Shown: one piece after another, positions 34,601 through 44,460 of the stretch
How the letters are laid out: the number at the start of each line of letters is the position of its first letter
Numbering within the stretch: position 1 is the first letter of the stretch
DNA from: Bacteroidia bacterium
Lineage (GTDB): Bacteria > Bacteroidota > Bacteroidia > Flavobacteriales_E > Vicingaceae
Assembly: GCA_030433355.1 (NCBI GenBank)
Contig: JAUIMG010000001.1
Location: forward strand, 186,001 to 250,000
Length of the DNA stretch: 64,000 nucleotides
Direction of reading: 5' to 3'
Made by a program: the position numbers and the translations under genes
Notes under the pieces: model-generated
Seen by the model: the letters and a program-made list of their open reading frames with translations, nothing else
Databases searched by the model: none
What the model was told of the DNA's origin: nothing

Positions 34601-35678
34601 TACTTTATTTTCAGGCAGAAAACCGTTAGCTTTAAGGGTGCGAAATTTAACCCCTCAAGATTTAGCTATAAGGCTATCTTTTTTGATTACTATCCTAGTA
34701 ACAGGTTTTAGTGGAATCACTCTATTTCTTCTTAACTCCTTTCAACCACTTTTTCTATTTCTACTTTTTATCACTTGCCTTTTAGGGTGTTATTACATTT
34801 TTTCTTGGGGCATAAAACAATTTATAGATAGAAGATTTAGACTAATTTATAAAACAATTCACAATTTAAAAGTTGGATTGAAACGAGAGCCAATTAAATT
34901 AGACTTAAAAGAAGATATTTTCGGTAAAATTCGAAAAGAAGTTATTGAGTGGGACATTATTAACAGAAGAGAAATAGAAAGACTTACAGATCAAGAAAAA
35001 TATAGACGAGAATTTTTGGGTAATGTTTCTCATGAATTAAAAACGCCAATTTTTAGCATACAAGGTTATATTTTAACTCTTTTGGAAGGAGGTTTAGAAG
35101 ATAAAAAAATTAACAGAAACTTTCTTTTAAAAGCAGAAAAAGGCATCAATAGAATGATAGAGATGGTTGACGATTTAGATGAAATCGCTAAACTAGAATC
35201 TAACCGTATGGAGTTGAACCTTAAAAGGTTTGATATTCAGAATTTAGCAAATGAAGTTGTTGAGTCATTAGAATATAAAGCTCAAAAGAAAAAAATAAGA
35301 CTTTCGGTTCTTATGCATCCAAAGCCTTTGTTTGTTAAAGCAGATGAAGGAAGGATTACCCAAGTACTTACCAATTTAATTGTAAATTCGATCAATTATG
35401 GTAAGGAAGGTGGGAAAACTAAAATTAAATTCTACGATTTAGATGAAAACTATTTAGTGGAAGTAGCGGATGACGGTAGGGGAATAGAAGAAGAGCATTT
35501 ACCTAGACTTTTTGAACGTTTTTACAGAGTTGATAAAGGAAGATCAAGAGCTGAAGGAGGTTCTGGTTTAGGATTATCCATAGTAAAGCACATCATTGAA
35601 GCACATAAGCAAACTATAAATGTGCGGAGTAAATATGGGGAAGGTTCTGTATTTTCTTTTACTCTAAAAAAAGCCTAA
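34578..35678 (+). CDS. PhoR-like sensor histidine kinase
   Basis: The protein has two membrane helices (about 34-75) with almost no periplasmic loop, then a HisKA domain with NVSHELKTPIF (His152) and an ATPase domain with N, G1 (DDGRGI), F and G2 (GSGLGLSIVK) boxes. The short sensor region fits PhoR, which reads transporter status inside the membrane rather than an external ligand. The annotated start is a TTG overlapping the regulator gene by 23 bases. A GTG at 34638 (MRNLTPQDLAIRL) is a plausible later start. There is no ATG nearby. It forms a two-component pair with the preceding gene. Confidence 0.9.
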   Translation: MDISLRPNTLFSGRKPLALRVRNLTPQDLAIRLSFLITILVTGFSGITLFLLNSFQPLFLFLLFITCLLGCYYIFSWGIKQFIDRRFRLIYKTIHNLKVGLKREPIKLDLKEDIFGKIRKEVIEWDIINRREIERLTDQEKYRREFLGNVSHELKTPIFSIQGYILTLLEGGLEDKKINRNFLLKAEKGINRMIEMVDDLDEIAKLESNRMELNLKRFDIQNLANEVVESLEYKAQKKKIRLSVLMHPKPLFVKADEGRITQVLTNLIVNSINYGKEGGKTKIKFYDLDENYLVEVADDGRGIEEEHLPRLFERFYRVDKGRSRAEGGSGLGLSIVKHIIEAHKQTINVRSKYGEGSVFSFTLKKA

Positions 35679-35748
35679 GATAAAGCTTTAAGGTTATTTT
35701 TGATTTTTTAACCAAAAGGATGCAACCAATTTAAAGTTATATGCATCT

Positions 35749-36333
35749 GTGAAACGAATCAGCTTGACTAAGTCAGATCAAAAATTCATGAATGATGAAG
35801 AAATGCTTAAAGGATGCATGGCTAATGAGGAAAGAGCTCAAAAGCATTTATTTGATCGTTATTCAAGAGTAATGACTGGGGTTTGCATGAGATATGCAGA
35901 CAGATATGAGGAGGCGCAAGATATGGTTCAAAATGGTTTTATTAAAGTGTTTAAAAAAATAAACACTTTCAGTGGAACAGGTTCTTTAGAAGGATGGATT
36001 AGAAAAATAATGGTAAATACTGCTTTAGATTATTTGAGAAGCAATAAAAATTATAGATTTAATCTACAAGTTGAAGAAGTTGATTATAAATTAGAAAAAA
36101 AAGAACATACGGAATCTCAGCTGCAAGCGGATTTCTTATTGGAATTAATAAATGAATTACCCATTGGTTACAAAACAGTATTTAATCTATATGCTATAGA
36201 GGGGTATACCCATAAAGAAATAGGAGAAAAATTAGACATCTCAGAAAATACATCAAAATCTCAGTATTCCAGAGCAAGGTCATTACTCCAAAAAAAATTA
36301 GAAAAAATAGGCTACGACATAAATTTTGGATAA
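35749..36333 (+). CDS. ECF-family RNA polymerase sigma factor
   Basis: A 194-residue sigma-70 protein with regions 2 (DRYEEAQDMVQNGFIKVFKKI, of which QDMVQNGFIKVF is the core) and 4 (IGEKLDISENTSKSQYSRA), lacking regions 1 and 3 as in ECF factors. It directs polymerase to a small set of envelope or stress genes. The frame opens at a GTG at 35749; the real start may be the ATG at 35788 (MNDEEMLKGCM). The next gene overlaps its end by 8 bases and encodes a membrane partner likely to be its anti-sigma regulator. Confidence 0.88.
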   Translation: MKRISLTKSDQKFMNDEEMLKGCMANEERAQKHLFDRYSRVMTGVCMRYADRYEEAQDMVQNGFIKVFKKINTFSGTGSLEGWIRKIMVNTALDYLRSNKNYRFNLQVEEVDYKLEKKEHTESQLQADFLLELINELPIGYKTVFNLYAIEGYTHKEIGEKLDISENTSKSQYSRARSLLQKKLEKIGYDINFG

Positions 36334-37360
36334 CAAAAAAGACATAGAAAAATTATTTAAAGATCATTTCGAAAATTTTGAGGTTGATCCGGGTAAAGAT
36401 GTTTGGTCTAAAATCAAGTCAGAAATTAGTCCAAATGCAAATGTAAATCCTGATGCGACTTCGGTTGGAAGTAAAGTAATTTCTGCATCTAGTAGCTGGA
36501 TGTCAACAATTATAATAGGAGCAATAATTACTGGCACAATTGTAGGGAGTTACTTATTCTTTGAAAAGAAAACAGAATCCAAGAAAATTGAGACGAAAGC
36601 AAGTCAAGTTGAAAAGGACAATGCAGTAGCGAAACAAATTGAAGTTGCTGAAGACAAAGAGTTAGAAAATACATATTCTGCGAATACCAAAGAAAAAGTA
36701 CTTAAGGAAGAAAAATCAATCAATAAAGTTGCTTCCGAGAACATAAAAGTGAAAACAACTTCTAAAGGAGAAATAGCTTCTTCAAAAAGTGAAACTGAGA
36801 CTATACAAGATGAGAAAACTAGTGAATTGTCATCTCAGTCTGAAATAGAAGAGATTCAGAACAGCTCTAATATAGAAGAAGTGAGTAATTCTTCTGCTAT
36901 TCAAAATCAGAATAGCGAGCAGAGTGATATGAACAAGAATTCCGAGAGGTTAACAAACTCTAAAGAAACGCCCAAAGAAAACCAAAGCAATACTTCGTCA
37001 AAGTCAAACAACAAAGTTTCTGAAAACTCAGACATGGCTGAAGAAGATAAAAGTGAAGAGGAAGTGATTATGGAGCAGCTTAATGCTTATCCACTTCCAA
37101 ATGTATTTACTCCAAACCAAGATGGGAAAAATGATTTCTTTGAGATAAATATTCAAGAATCTAGCATTGATGGCATTGAAGTGGCCATTTTTGATAGAAC
37201 TGGCAATTTAATCAAGCAATGGAATAATCCTTTCGACAAATGGGATGGGAATTTAGCTGATGGTACGGCTGCTCCTAAAGGTTTATATCTATATCAAATT
37301 ATTTTGAAAAAAGGAGATATTCAGGTTCCACGAAAAGGTGTAATAACACTAAACCGTTAG
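36326..37360 (+). CDS. membrane protein with CHU_C domain, putative anti-sigma partner
   Basis: The 344-residue protein starts at a TTG inside the sigma factor stop region. Residues 1-35 ([19 protein letters not shown]) resemble N-termini of small Bacteroidota proteins encoded after ECF factors. Residues 60-79 form a single membrane helix without a cleavage site. Residues 80-250 are a low-complexity Ser/Glu/Lys linker. Residues about 253-344 form a CHU_C gliding/type B sorting-like domain ([24 protein letters not shown]). Topology would put the linker and CHU_C domain outside. It is likely a membrane anti-sigma or sensor controlling the upstream sigma factor, but this is inference. Its end overlaps metH by four bases. 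Confidence 0.7.
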   Translation: MDNKKDIEKLFKDHFENFEVDPGKDVWSKIKSEISPNANVNPDATSVGSKVISASSSWMSTIIIGAIITGTIVGSYLFFEKKTESKKIETKASQVEKDNAVAKQIEVAEDKELENTYSANTKEKVLKEEKSINKVASENIKVKTTSKGEIASSKSETETIQDEKTSELSSQSEIEEIQNSSNIEEVSNSSAIQNQNSEQSDMNKNSERLTNSKETPKENQSNTSSKSNNKVSENSDMAEEDKSEEEVIMEQLNAYPLPNVFTPNQDGKNDFFEINIQESSIDGIEVAIFDRTGNLIKQWNNPFDKWDGNLADGTAAPKGLYLYQIILKKGDIQVPRKGVITLNR

Positions 37361-40300
37361 TCTCTTAAATTGGGGCTTAGCCACCTTTCCATTATCTGTA
37401 TTTCTTCACCTTTTCTATTCGCATAATCCTCTAGTTGATCCCTATCAATCGTTCCTAATCCAAAATACTTGGACTTAGGATTAGAAAAATACATTCCACT
37501 AACAGCTGCTGTAGGGTACATAGCAAAACTCTCTGTAAGCGCAATTCCAATTTCTCTTGCGCCCAAAACAGCAAACAAAGTATCTTTCTCTGTATGATCA
37601 GGACATGCAGGATAACCCGGAGCGGGTCTTATTCCTTGATATTTCTCTTTTATCAAATCTTCGTTACTCCAACTTTCTTCTTCAGCATAAGCCCATAATT
37701 CTTTGCGCACCATTTCATGTAATTTCTCTGCAAAAGCCTCTGCCAGTCTATCTGCCAAGGCTTTCAACATGATACTATTATAATCATCATGGTCTTTTTC
37801 AAAACGATCTATTTGTTTCTCAATACCTATACCTGCTGTTACAGCAAAACCTCCTATATAGTCTTTAATACTACCTTTAGGAGCAATAAAATCTGCAAGA
37901 CAGAAGTTAGCAACACCTTTTGCTTTTTTCCCTTGCTGCCTTAATTGATAGAATGTGTCAAGAACGGTATTCCTTTTTTCATTTTCATAGAGTATAATAT
38001 CATCCTGATCGCTATTGGCAGGCCAAAACCCAAGTACACCATTAGCTTGCAACCACTTCTCCTCAATTATTTTATCTAGCATAATTTGAGCATCTGCATA
38101 TAACTTCTTTGCTTCATCTCCTACTACTTTATCCTTCAAAATTGAGGGATACTTACCTGCCAATTCCCAAGTGCTAAAGAATGGAGTCCAATCTATATAT
38201 TCTCTAAGTTCTGTAATCGGAAAATCTAATAATTGTTTGGTTCCTAAAAAGGATGGTTTTTTAATTGGGGAGTGATTATTCCAGTCTATTTGAAAGGCAT
38301 TTTTCCTTGCCTCTTCAATACTAATTAATTTCTTAAATCCCTTTTTAGCTTCGTGTTGTTCTCTAACATTTTGATATTCTTTTTTAATCGTGTTAAAATA
38401 ATTTTCTTTTACAGCTTTATCTTTTGTCAATAGGTTTCCAGCTACAGGAACACTTCTCGAAGCATCCAATACATGAACTACAGGAAACTCATATTGAGGT
38501 GCAATCTTCACCGCAGTATGTGCTTTAGAAGTGGTTGCCCCACCTATCAATAAAGGAACATTAAAATCTAAACGTTTCATCTCTTTAGCAACATGAACCA
38601 TTTCATCCAAAGAAGGAGTTATTAAACCACTTAAGCCAATCATATCCACCTCATTCTTCTTAGCTTCTTCCAATATCTTTTCTGCAGGAACCATTACTCC
38701 TAAATCTATAACTTCATAGTTATTGCAAGCTAAGACTACAGAAACGATATTTTTCCCTATATCATGCACGTCGCCCTTAACAGTTGCCATTAAAATTTTA
38801 CCTGCGTTTTTAGCTGTATCTCCTGACCGTAACTTTTCTTCCTCTATATATGGAAGCAAATGAGCTACCGCCTTTTTCATTACCCTAGCACTTTTTACTA
38901 CCTGAGGTAAAAACATTTTTCCTGAACCAAAAAGATCACCAACTACATTCATCCCATCCATTAGTGGACCTTCTATTACTTGCAAAGGTTTCGAATATTG
39001 TAGCCTTGCCTCTTCAGTATCTTCTACTATATATTCCACAATACCTTTAACCAAAGCATGTGATAATCTTTCTTTAACATTATTCTTTCTCCAGCTTTCA
39101 TCTTTTACGGCAACCTTTCCATCATTCTTGACAGTTTCTGCAAAATCAGTTAACCTCTCCGTAGCATCATCTCTTCTATTTAATAATACGTCTTCTATAC
39201 GCTCCAAAAGATCTTTTGGAATATCATCATAAACTTCAATCATACCGGCATTTACAATGCCCATATCTAAGCCGTTCTTAATTGCATGGTATAAGAAAGC
39301 AGAATTCATAGCCTCTCGCACAACATTATTTCCTCTAAAAGAAAAAGAAACATTACTAACGCCTCCGCTTACGAGAGCGCCTTCAAGGTTTTTCTTAATC
39401 CATTTGGTAGCCTTTATAAAATCTACAGCATAGTTATTGTGCTCTTCTATTCCGGTTCCTACTGTTAGAATATTAGGATCAAAAATGATATCCTCTGCAG
39501 GAAATTTAATTTCTTCAGTTAGTATTCTATATGCTCTCTCACAAATCTCTATTCTCCTCTCATAATTATCGGCCTGACCTTTTTCATCAAAAGCCATAAC
39601 GATTACGGCAGCGCCATACCTTCTAATTAGTCTAGCTTGTTCCTTAAACTTTTCTTCTCCTTCTTTTAGACTTATTGAGTTTACTATACTTTTTCCTTGT
39701 ACACATTTTAGCCCAGCTTCTATAACAGTCCATTTGGAAGAATCTATCATGATAGGCACTCTAGAAATATCAGGCTCAGAGGCAATCATATTTAAGAAAG
39801 TCACCATAGCTTCTTCGGAATCAAGCATGCCCTCATCCATATTAACATCTATGATTTGAGCACCTCCTTCTACTTGTTGTAAGGCAACTGATAAAGCCTC
39901 TTCAAAGTCACCTTCTTTTATTAATCTTTTAAATTTAAGTGATCCTGTAACATTTGTTCTTTCCCCAACATTTACAAAATTAGATTCCTTTCTAATAGTT
40001 AAAGGTTCTAATCCACTATACCTAGGAAGTTTATCTATCTTAGGCAGAATTCTTGGAGGGTACTTAATTGCAATTTCCGCTATTCTCTGAATATGCTCAG
40101 GTGTTGTTCCGCAGCAGCCTCCTATAATATTTACAAAACCACTTTGAATAAAGTCTTCTATAAAGCCACCCATTTGCTCAGCACTTTGATCATACTCTCC
40201 AAACGCATTTGGCAGTCCTGCATTAGGGTGGGCACTAATGAAAAAATCCGTACTATTTGAGATTACTTCTAGGTATGGTCTAAGTTCTTTTGCTCCTAAA

Positions 40301-41034
40301 GCACAATTAAACCCAACACTTAAAAGTGGTAAATGACTTATTGAAATTAGGAATGATTCAGCTGTTTGACCTGAAAGAGTTCTACCACTGGCATCGGTAA
40401 TAGTTCCTGAAACCATTATAGGTAACTCACAGTTGTTATTCTCAAAGTATTCAGATATAGCGAATAGTGCTGCCTTACAATTTAGGGTATCAAAGACAGT
40501 CTCCACTAGTAAAATATCTGAACCACCTTTTATTAACCCACCTATTTGCTCATAATATGCATCTTTAAGTTCATCAAAAGTTATATTTCTAAACTCAGGT
40601 TTGTTTACATCCGGAGATAGTGATAGAGTCCTATTAGTTGGTCCGATAGAACCAGCTACGAAACGAGGTTTCAATGGATTTTTAGAAGTAAACTCATCGG
40701 CAACTTCTTTGGCAATTTTAGCAGATTGAAAGTTTAACTCATAAACACTTTCTTCTAATCCATAGTCAGCCTGTGCTATAGAAGTGGATGAAAAAGTATT
40801 AGTTTCAACTATATCTGAACCAGCTTTGAAATAAGCTGCATGAATTTCTTTTATAATATCTGGTTGAGTAATAGAAAGTACATCATTATTACCTTTCAGT
40901 GGCATATGATGGTTCTCAAAATCAGCACCTCTAAAATCCTCTTCCTCCAATTTATGTCGTTGAATCATAGTACCCATAGCACCATCTAATACTAGAATTC
41001 TTGATTTTAATATTTCTCTTATATCTACCTTCAT
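37357..41034 (-). CDS. metH: cobalamin-dependent methionine synthase MetH
   Basis: MetH transfers a methyl group from methyltetrahydrofolate to homocysteine through cobalamin. All four modules are present in 1225 residues: the homocysteine-binding domain with zinc-binding cysteines ([10 protein letters not shown]), a pterin-binding domain, the B12-binding Rossmann domain with DVHDIGKNI (about residue 753), and the C-terminal SAM-dependent reactivation domain with [12 protein letters not shown] (about 1136). The cytoplasm is the site of action. Transcription is governed by a SAM-I riboswitch and terminator just upstream. The gene overlaps the convergent CHU_C gene by four bases. Confidence 0.98.
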   Translation of the reverse strand: MKVDIREILKSRILVLDGAMGTMIQRHKLEEEDFRGADFENHHMPLKGNNDVLSITQPDIIKEIHAAYFKAGSDIVETNTFSSTSIAQADYGLEESVYELNFQSAKIAKEVADEFTSKNPLKPRFVAGSIGPTNRTLSLSPDVNKPEFRNITFDELKDAYYEQIGGLIKGGSDILLVETVFDTLNCKAALFAISEYFENNNCELPIMVSGTITDASGRTLSGQTAESFLISISHLPLLSVGFNCALGAKELRPYLEVISNSTDFFISAHPNAGLPNAFGEYDQSAEQMGGFIEDFIQSGFVNIIGGCCGTTPEHIQRIAEIAIKYPPRILPKIDKLPRYSGLEPLTIRKESNFVNVGERTNVTGSLKFKRLIKEGDFEEALSVALQQVEGGAQIIDVNMDEGMLDSEEAMVTFLNMIASEPDISRVPIMIDSSKWTVIEAGLKCVQGKSIVNSISLKEGEEKFKEQARLIRRYGAAVIVMAFDEKGQADNYERRIEICERAYRILTEEIKFPAEDIIFDPNILTVGTGIEEHNNYAVDFIKATKWIKKNLEGALVSGGVSNVSFSFRGNNVVREAMNSAFLYHAIKNGLDMGIVNAGMIEVYDDIPKDLLERIEDVLLNRRDDATERLTDFAETVKNDGKVAVKDESWRKNNVKERLSHALVKGIVEYIVEDTEEARLQYSKPLQVIEGPLMDGMNVVGDLFGSGKMFLPQVVKSARVMKKAVAHLLPYIEEEKLRSGDTAKNAGKILMATVKGDVHDIGKNIVSVVLACNNYEVIDLGVMVPAEKILEEAKKNEVDMIGLSGLITPSLDEMVHVAKEMKRLDFNVPLLIGGATTSKAHTAVKIAPQYEFPVVHVLDASRSVPVAGNLLTKDKAVKENYFNTIKKEYQNVREQHEAKKGFKKLISIEEARKNAFQIDWNNHSPIKKPSFLGTKQLLDFPITELREYIDWTPFFSTWELAGKYPSILKDKVVGDEAKKLYADAQIMLDKIIEEKWLQANGVLGFWPANSDQDDIILYENEKRNTVLDTFYQLRQQGKKAKGVANFCLADFIAPKGSIKDYIGGFAVTAGIGIEKQIDRFEKDHDDYNSIMLKALADRLAEAFAEKLHEMVRKELWAYAEEESWSNEDLIKEKYQGIRPAPGYPACPDHTEKDTLFAVLGAREIGIALTESFAMYPTAAVSGMYFSNPKSKYFGLGTIDRDQLEDYANRKGEEIQIMERWLSPNLRD

Positions 41035-41048
41035 GACTTTCTTACTAT

Positions 41049-41081
41049 TAAAAAAGCCCTTAAGACTATGTCAAAAGGGCT
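41049..41081 (-). terminator. SAM-regulated terminator in the metH leader
   Basis: On the minus strand AGCCCTT (from 41081) pairs with AAGGGCT (ending 41055), followed by six T residues and then the metH ATG at 41034. It lies directly downstream of the SAM-I aptamer, the usual arrangement for a transcription-terminating off switch. Confidence 0.85.
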
Positions 41082-41092
41082 GTAACTTTTAA

Positions 41093-41195
41093 CTTATCTA
41101 TTTTCCAATAAACTGGAAACAGGATTTGGCACCGCTTTCGTATGAAAAGGTTGCCAAGGCATCAAAGGGCCTGTCCCTCCGCCTTTCTTGATAAG
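41093..41195 (-). ncRNA. SAM-I (S-box) riboswitch controlling metH
   Basis: Read on the minus strand, CTTATC (41195-41190) and GATAAG (41098-41093) close P1. The conserved core GGCGGAGGGACAGGCCC, the kink-turn and pseudoknot segments around CCTTTGATGCC and GGCAACC, and the GTGCCAAATCC strand leading to P4 are all recognisable. High SAM should stabilise the aptamer and allow the terminator at 41049-41081 to form, turning metH off. Between the aptamer and the cox-cluster gene at 41216 nothing else was seen. Confidence 0.95.
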
Positions 41196-41215
41196 ATTAT
41201 TTAAAGAACTTAAGC

Positions 41216-41449
41216 CTACTCGGCTATTTGTTTTTTGTAATGTTTATATAAAAAATATCCAACTACCGCTATTAGAATGTATGGGATAAACATGATATAC
41301 ATAATACCCCCGTTGATTCCCTGCCCCACTGCATCTTCGCCACTTTGCATGTTTGATTCTAGAACAGCTTTGCACATAGCACATTGGCTGTAAAGTTTAT
41401 CCGTTACTGACAGAATAAAAATTGATATATATGCTAAAATATTTTTCAT
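41216..41449 (-). CDS. small exported CxxC membrane protein at end of oxidase cluster
   Basis: The start at 41449 (MKNILAYISIFILS) is chosen over longer upstream frames because it opens a signal sequence. The longer version would run into the upstream gene. The 77-residue protein has CAMCKAVLES (about residues 25-34) just after the predicted cleavage site and one C-terminal helix (about 48-68), so it is probably membrane-anchored with cysteines facing the periplasm. It could bind copper or act in redox delivery to the oxidase, which is suggested only by its position in the cluster. No family was recognised with confidence. Confidence 0.7.
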   Translation of the reverse strand: MKNILAYISIFILSVTDKLYSQCAMCKAVLESNMQSGEDAVGQGINGGIMYIMFIPYILIAVVGYFLYKHYKKQIAE

Positions 41450-41490
41450 TTTTATCTTTATAAAATTAAGCATCAATACTTTATTAAACC

Positions 41491-42015
41491 TCAATAGTAG
41501 GGTGAAATCATAAGATAAACTACAACTCCAGTTAAAGTAACATAAAGCCATATTGGGAGTGTTATCCTAGCAATTCTTTTATGCTTATCAAATTTTTCAG
41601 ATAACGCCCTGCTAAATGTAATTAGCACCAAGGGAACAATTGCTATTGCCAATAAAATATGTGTTATTAAAATAATAAAATATACTATCCTTAATACTCC
41701 AATTCCTCCATATGGAGTAGACTCAGTTAATGAATGGTAAGTAACATAACTTAATAAGAATAGAACCGATAAAATAAGTGCTGATAGCATTAACCTTTTG
41801 TGCAAGACCACATTCCTTCTCAAAATGGAGATAAAAGCGCCAATTAAGACAAGAAAAGTTATTCCATTGATTACTGCATTAAGCTTTGGAAGAATTAGTA
41901 TACTTTCTCCAACTTCAAAGTTTTTTGGAATCAAGTAAAGTATTGCTACAACAAGTGGAATTAAGACAGAAACTACTAAGAGAACTCTTTTATTGAATAA
42001 GAGATTTGTGTTCAT
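41491..42015 (-). CDS. DUF420 membrane protein (CtaM/YozB-like oxidase assembly)
   Basis: The protein has 174 residues and five membrane helices, with conserved histidines in VLHKRLM, TYHSL and THILLA. It matches the DUF420 family, whose Gram-positive member CtaM is required for maturation of a haem-copper oxidase. It is three bases from the SCO gene, consistent with an assembly role in the inner membrane. Confidence 0.85.
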   Translation of the reverse strand: MNTNLLFNKRVLLVVSVLIPLVVAILYLIPKNFEVGESILILPKLNAVINGITFLVLIGAFISILRRNVVLHKRLMLSALILSVLFLLSYVTYHSLTESTPYGGIGVLRIVYFIILITHILLAIAIVPLVLITFSRALSEKFDKHKRIARITLPIWLYVTLTGVVVYLMISPYY

Positions 42016-42018
42016 TGA

Positions 42019-42690
42019 TTATTTATTCTTTAATGGCGCGTATTCTTCTCGATACAAAATAACAATCGCATCCATAAGACTGTTCACTTCAGAAGGACTA
42101 GTTCCATCAAATACTCCTCTAATTCTTCCTTCTCTATCTATTAAAAACAGATTGGAAGAATGAAGAAATCCACCTGGAGCAACTTCATCCTCCATAGCAT
42201 TTGCAAAATAGCCTTTAAAAGCAAGCTCATAAATTGAGTCTTTGGCACCTGTTACAAAATTCCATATAGAATCTATGGCATATACCTTTCTTGAGTAATC
42301 ATAAAGTACTTCCACACTATCATGCTCAGGATTTACAGTATGAGACAGCAGTCGAAAATCGCTACGGTCATAAAAATGCTTTTGCAATTCAAGCATATTA
42401 ACTGCCATTTTAGGACAAATAGTAGGACAAGTAGCAAAGAAAAAGTCTGCTACATAAATTTTTCCTTCATAGTCCTTCTCTGTCACCTCTTGACCGAGGT
42501 GATTCTTAAATCTGAAGGAAGGTATGGTATGGTATATTGTATCTAGAGTACCTTCAGCAATAGTCTTAGGACCTAATATTGGTAATCTCTTAAAATTATT
42601 AGTTCCTGAGTGAAGAATGAAGAAAAATATTGTTGGAAGAATCAAAATAGCGACTAGAATCGCTCCTTTTTTTAAGGTCTTAGCCTTCAT
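42019..42690 (-). CDS. SCO1/SenC-family copper chaperone
   Basis: An N-terminal membrane anchor (about 8-26) precedes a thioredoxin-fold domain in the periplasm. FATCPTICPKM provides the CxxxC copper-binding cysteines, and HSSNLFLID holds the conserved histidine. SCO proteins metallate the CuA site of cytochrome oxidase subunit II. The 223-residue length is typical, and it sits in the oxidase operon, adjacent to the subunit IV gene. Confidence 0.94.
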   Translation of the reverse strand: MKAKTLKKGAILVAILILPTIFFFILHSGTNNFKRLPILGPKTIAEGTLDTIYHTIPSFRFKNHLGQEVTEKDYEGKIYVADFFFATCPTICPKMAVNMLELQKHFYDRSDFRLLSHTVNPEHDSVEVLYDYSRKVYAIDSIWNFVTGAKDSIYELAFKGYFANAMEDEVAPGGFLHSSNLFLIDREGRIRGVFDGTSPSEVNSLMDAIVILYREEYAPLKNK

Positions 42691-43047
42691 TTACATAATG
42701 CCCTCAATATTCTTAACGTAAACCGCTTCTGTTAAAATCATAACAATCAGGTATAATGCGAGAACTATATAAGGAAGCGCAACCATATAAATAAAATTCT
42801 TATACTCATGTTTCAAGTGCATATAATACGCTACGATATAATATGCCTTCACAAGCGTAAGAATGATGAATGTCCATTTTACAAACTCCCACATCAGTCC
42901 TAAATCTTTCCAAACCAGACCTAAAGAAACTTCTACTGTTGTTACACCAAGTAATACCCAAAATATTACCCAAATTGTTTTACGCATTTTCTTACCTTCT
43001 TCTTCAGAATGGTGAGAAACATATTCTGCTGTTCTATCAAAATCCAT
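42691..43047 (-). CDS. caa3-type cytochrome c oxidase subunit IV
   Basis: A small protein (118 residues) with three membrane helices, matching the bacterial cytochrome c oxidase subunit IV family (KAYYIVAYYMHLKHEYK is a typical segment). It is an accessory subunit of the oxidase in the inner membrane. It lies between the subunit III and SCO genes, with only a few bases on each side. Confidence 0.9.
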   Translation of the reverse strand: MDFDRTAEYVSHHSEEEGKKMRKTIWVIFWVLLGVTTVEVSLGLVWKDLGLMWEFVKWTFIILTLVKAYYIVAYYMHLKHEYKNFIYMVALPYIVLALYLIVMILTEAVYVKNIEGIM

Positions 43048-43056
43048 AGCTATAAA

Positions 43057-43860
43057 TTATATTAAGTAGAAGAATGTAAATACAAATACCCAAACAAGAT
43101 CTACAAAGTGCCAATAAAGACCAACCTTTTCCACCATTTCATAATGCCCTCTTTTCTCGTAAGTACCCTTAAGAACATTTACAAAAATGACAAAATTCAG
43201 GACAACCCCACTAAAAACGTGAGTACCGTGAAATCCTGTAATGAAGAAAAAGAAATCTCCAAAAGTGGGAAGACCATATTCATTGACTGTTAGGTTAGCT
43301 CCATAAACTTCAGTACCAGATTGAATCATAGCTGCGGCATCTGCACCTGTAACCTCAATTCCATTTGGATAAACGAAGGCATTTTTCGCATCACTTAACC
43401 ATTGAACAACAGTACCATCAGCTAATTGCAATGCGCCAAGTTCTGTTCCGTGAATAAAATGATACCACTCCCAAGCTTGTGAGCCAACAAATACTAAACC
43501 TCCAACAATTGTCCAAGCCATCCATTTAACAACTCCCTTTTTATCCATTCTGTGTCCTGCTTCAACGGCTAAAACCATAGTTACAGAACTCATAATTAAG
43601 ATAAATGTCATCAGTGCCACGTAAAGCAAAGGATGATCTCCGTGCAAAAATGGGAAGTGAGTAAATACTTCTTCAGCAACAGGCCATGAATCTTCAAAAT
43701 GATGACGCATAAAGCCATAAGAAATTAAAAGTGCTGAAAAGCTAAAAGCATCTGAAACTAGGAAAAACCACATCATGATTTTACCGTAGCTTACATTGAA
43801 TGGAGAGAATCCTCCTCCCCAGAGCTTTTTCGAGTCTATTGTTGGCGAATGTCCTGCCAT
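43057..43860 (-). CDS. cytochrome c oxidase subunit III, larger copy
   Basis: The 267-residue protein belongs to the haem-copper oxidase subunit III family, with FFFFITGFHGTHVFSGVV and YWHFVDLVWVFVF as signatures. It contains a long loop between helices (about residues 125-195) without counterpart in the smaller neighbouring copy. Subunit III stabilises the oxidase core. It directly follows the other subunit III gene; subunits I and II are not in this window. Confidence 0.92.
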   Translation of the reverse strand: MAGHSPTIDSKKLWGGGFSPFNVSYGKIMMWFFLVSDAFSFSALLISYGFMRHHFEDSWPVAEEVFTHFPFLHGDHPLLYVALMTFILIMSSVTMVLAVEAGHRMDKKGVVKWMAWTIVGGLVFVGSQAWEWYHFIHGTELGALQLADGTVVQWLSDAKNAFVYPNGIEVTGADAAAMIQSGTEVYGANLTVNEYGLPTFGDFFFFITGFHGTHVFSGVVLNFVIFVNVLKGTYEKRGHYEMVEKVGLYWHFVDLVWVFVFTFFYLI

Positions 43861-43863
43861 AGT

Positions 43864-44460
43864 TTAAATTATTAATCTAAAGAAAAAGTATAAATACAGC
43901 CACATACCACCCATAAAATGCCAGTATGTAGAACACAATTGCAAACCTAATAAATTTTTTGAGGAATATTTCTCTTTAAAAGCATTAAATAACACGATTA
44001 TTAATGCAATCATCCCCCCAAATAAATGGGCAAGATGTAAACCTGATATTATGTACAAAAATGAGCCCGATGCATTATGCTCTGCTCCAGTGAAGAAGAC
44101 CTGCTCTTCTACTAGCTTAGTATAGCCTTGAAATTGCAGAAAAACGAAAGTCAAACCAAGAAACATGGTAAGACTTAAAAATATTTTCAATTGAGGTGTA
44201 TTATCTTTTTTTGCTGCCAAAGAAGCCAACAAAAAAGTTGCACTACTAAGAACTATTACTATTGTGCTCCATAGAAAGGATTCAGGGATTTCAAAGTTTA
44301 ACCAATTGCCATCTCCTTTTCTAACTATTACTGCTGAAGTAAGCCCTGCAAAAAGCATAACTATACTTATCATGCCAACCCAAAGTAAAGGTTTTGCTAC
44401 TTTTTTTCGTTTTTCTTTCTGAAAATCTTTTTCCGAAAGGGATAAATCTGTCTCCATCAT
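43864..44460 (-). CDS. cytochrome c oxidase subunit III, smaller copy
   Basis: The 198 residues form five membrane helices with GLHLAHLFGGMIAL and YWHFMGGMWLYLY, the subunit III pattern. It abuts ctaB and is three bases from the larger subunit III gene. Such paired genes are common in the phylum. One may serve as the real core subunit and the other as an accessory. Confidence 0.9.
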   Translation of the reverse strand: MMETDLSLSEKDFQKEKRKKVAKPLLWVGMISIVMLFAGLTSAVIVRKGDGNWLNFEIPESFLWSTIVIVLSSATFLLASLAAKKDNTPQLKIFLSLTMFLGLTFVFLQFQGYTKLVEEQVFFTGAEHNASGSFLYIISGLHLAHLFGGMIALIIVLFNAFKEKYSSKNLLGLQLCSTYWHFMGGMWLYLYFFFRLII

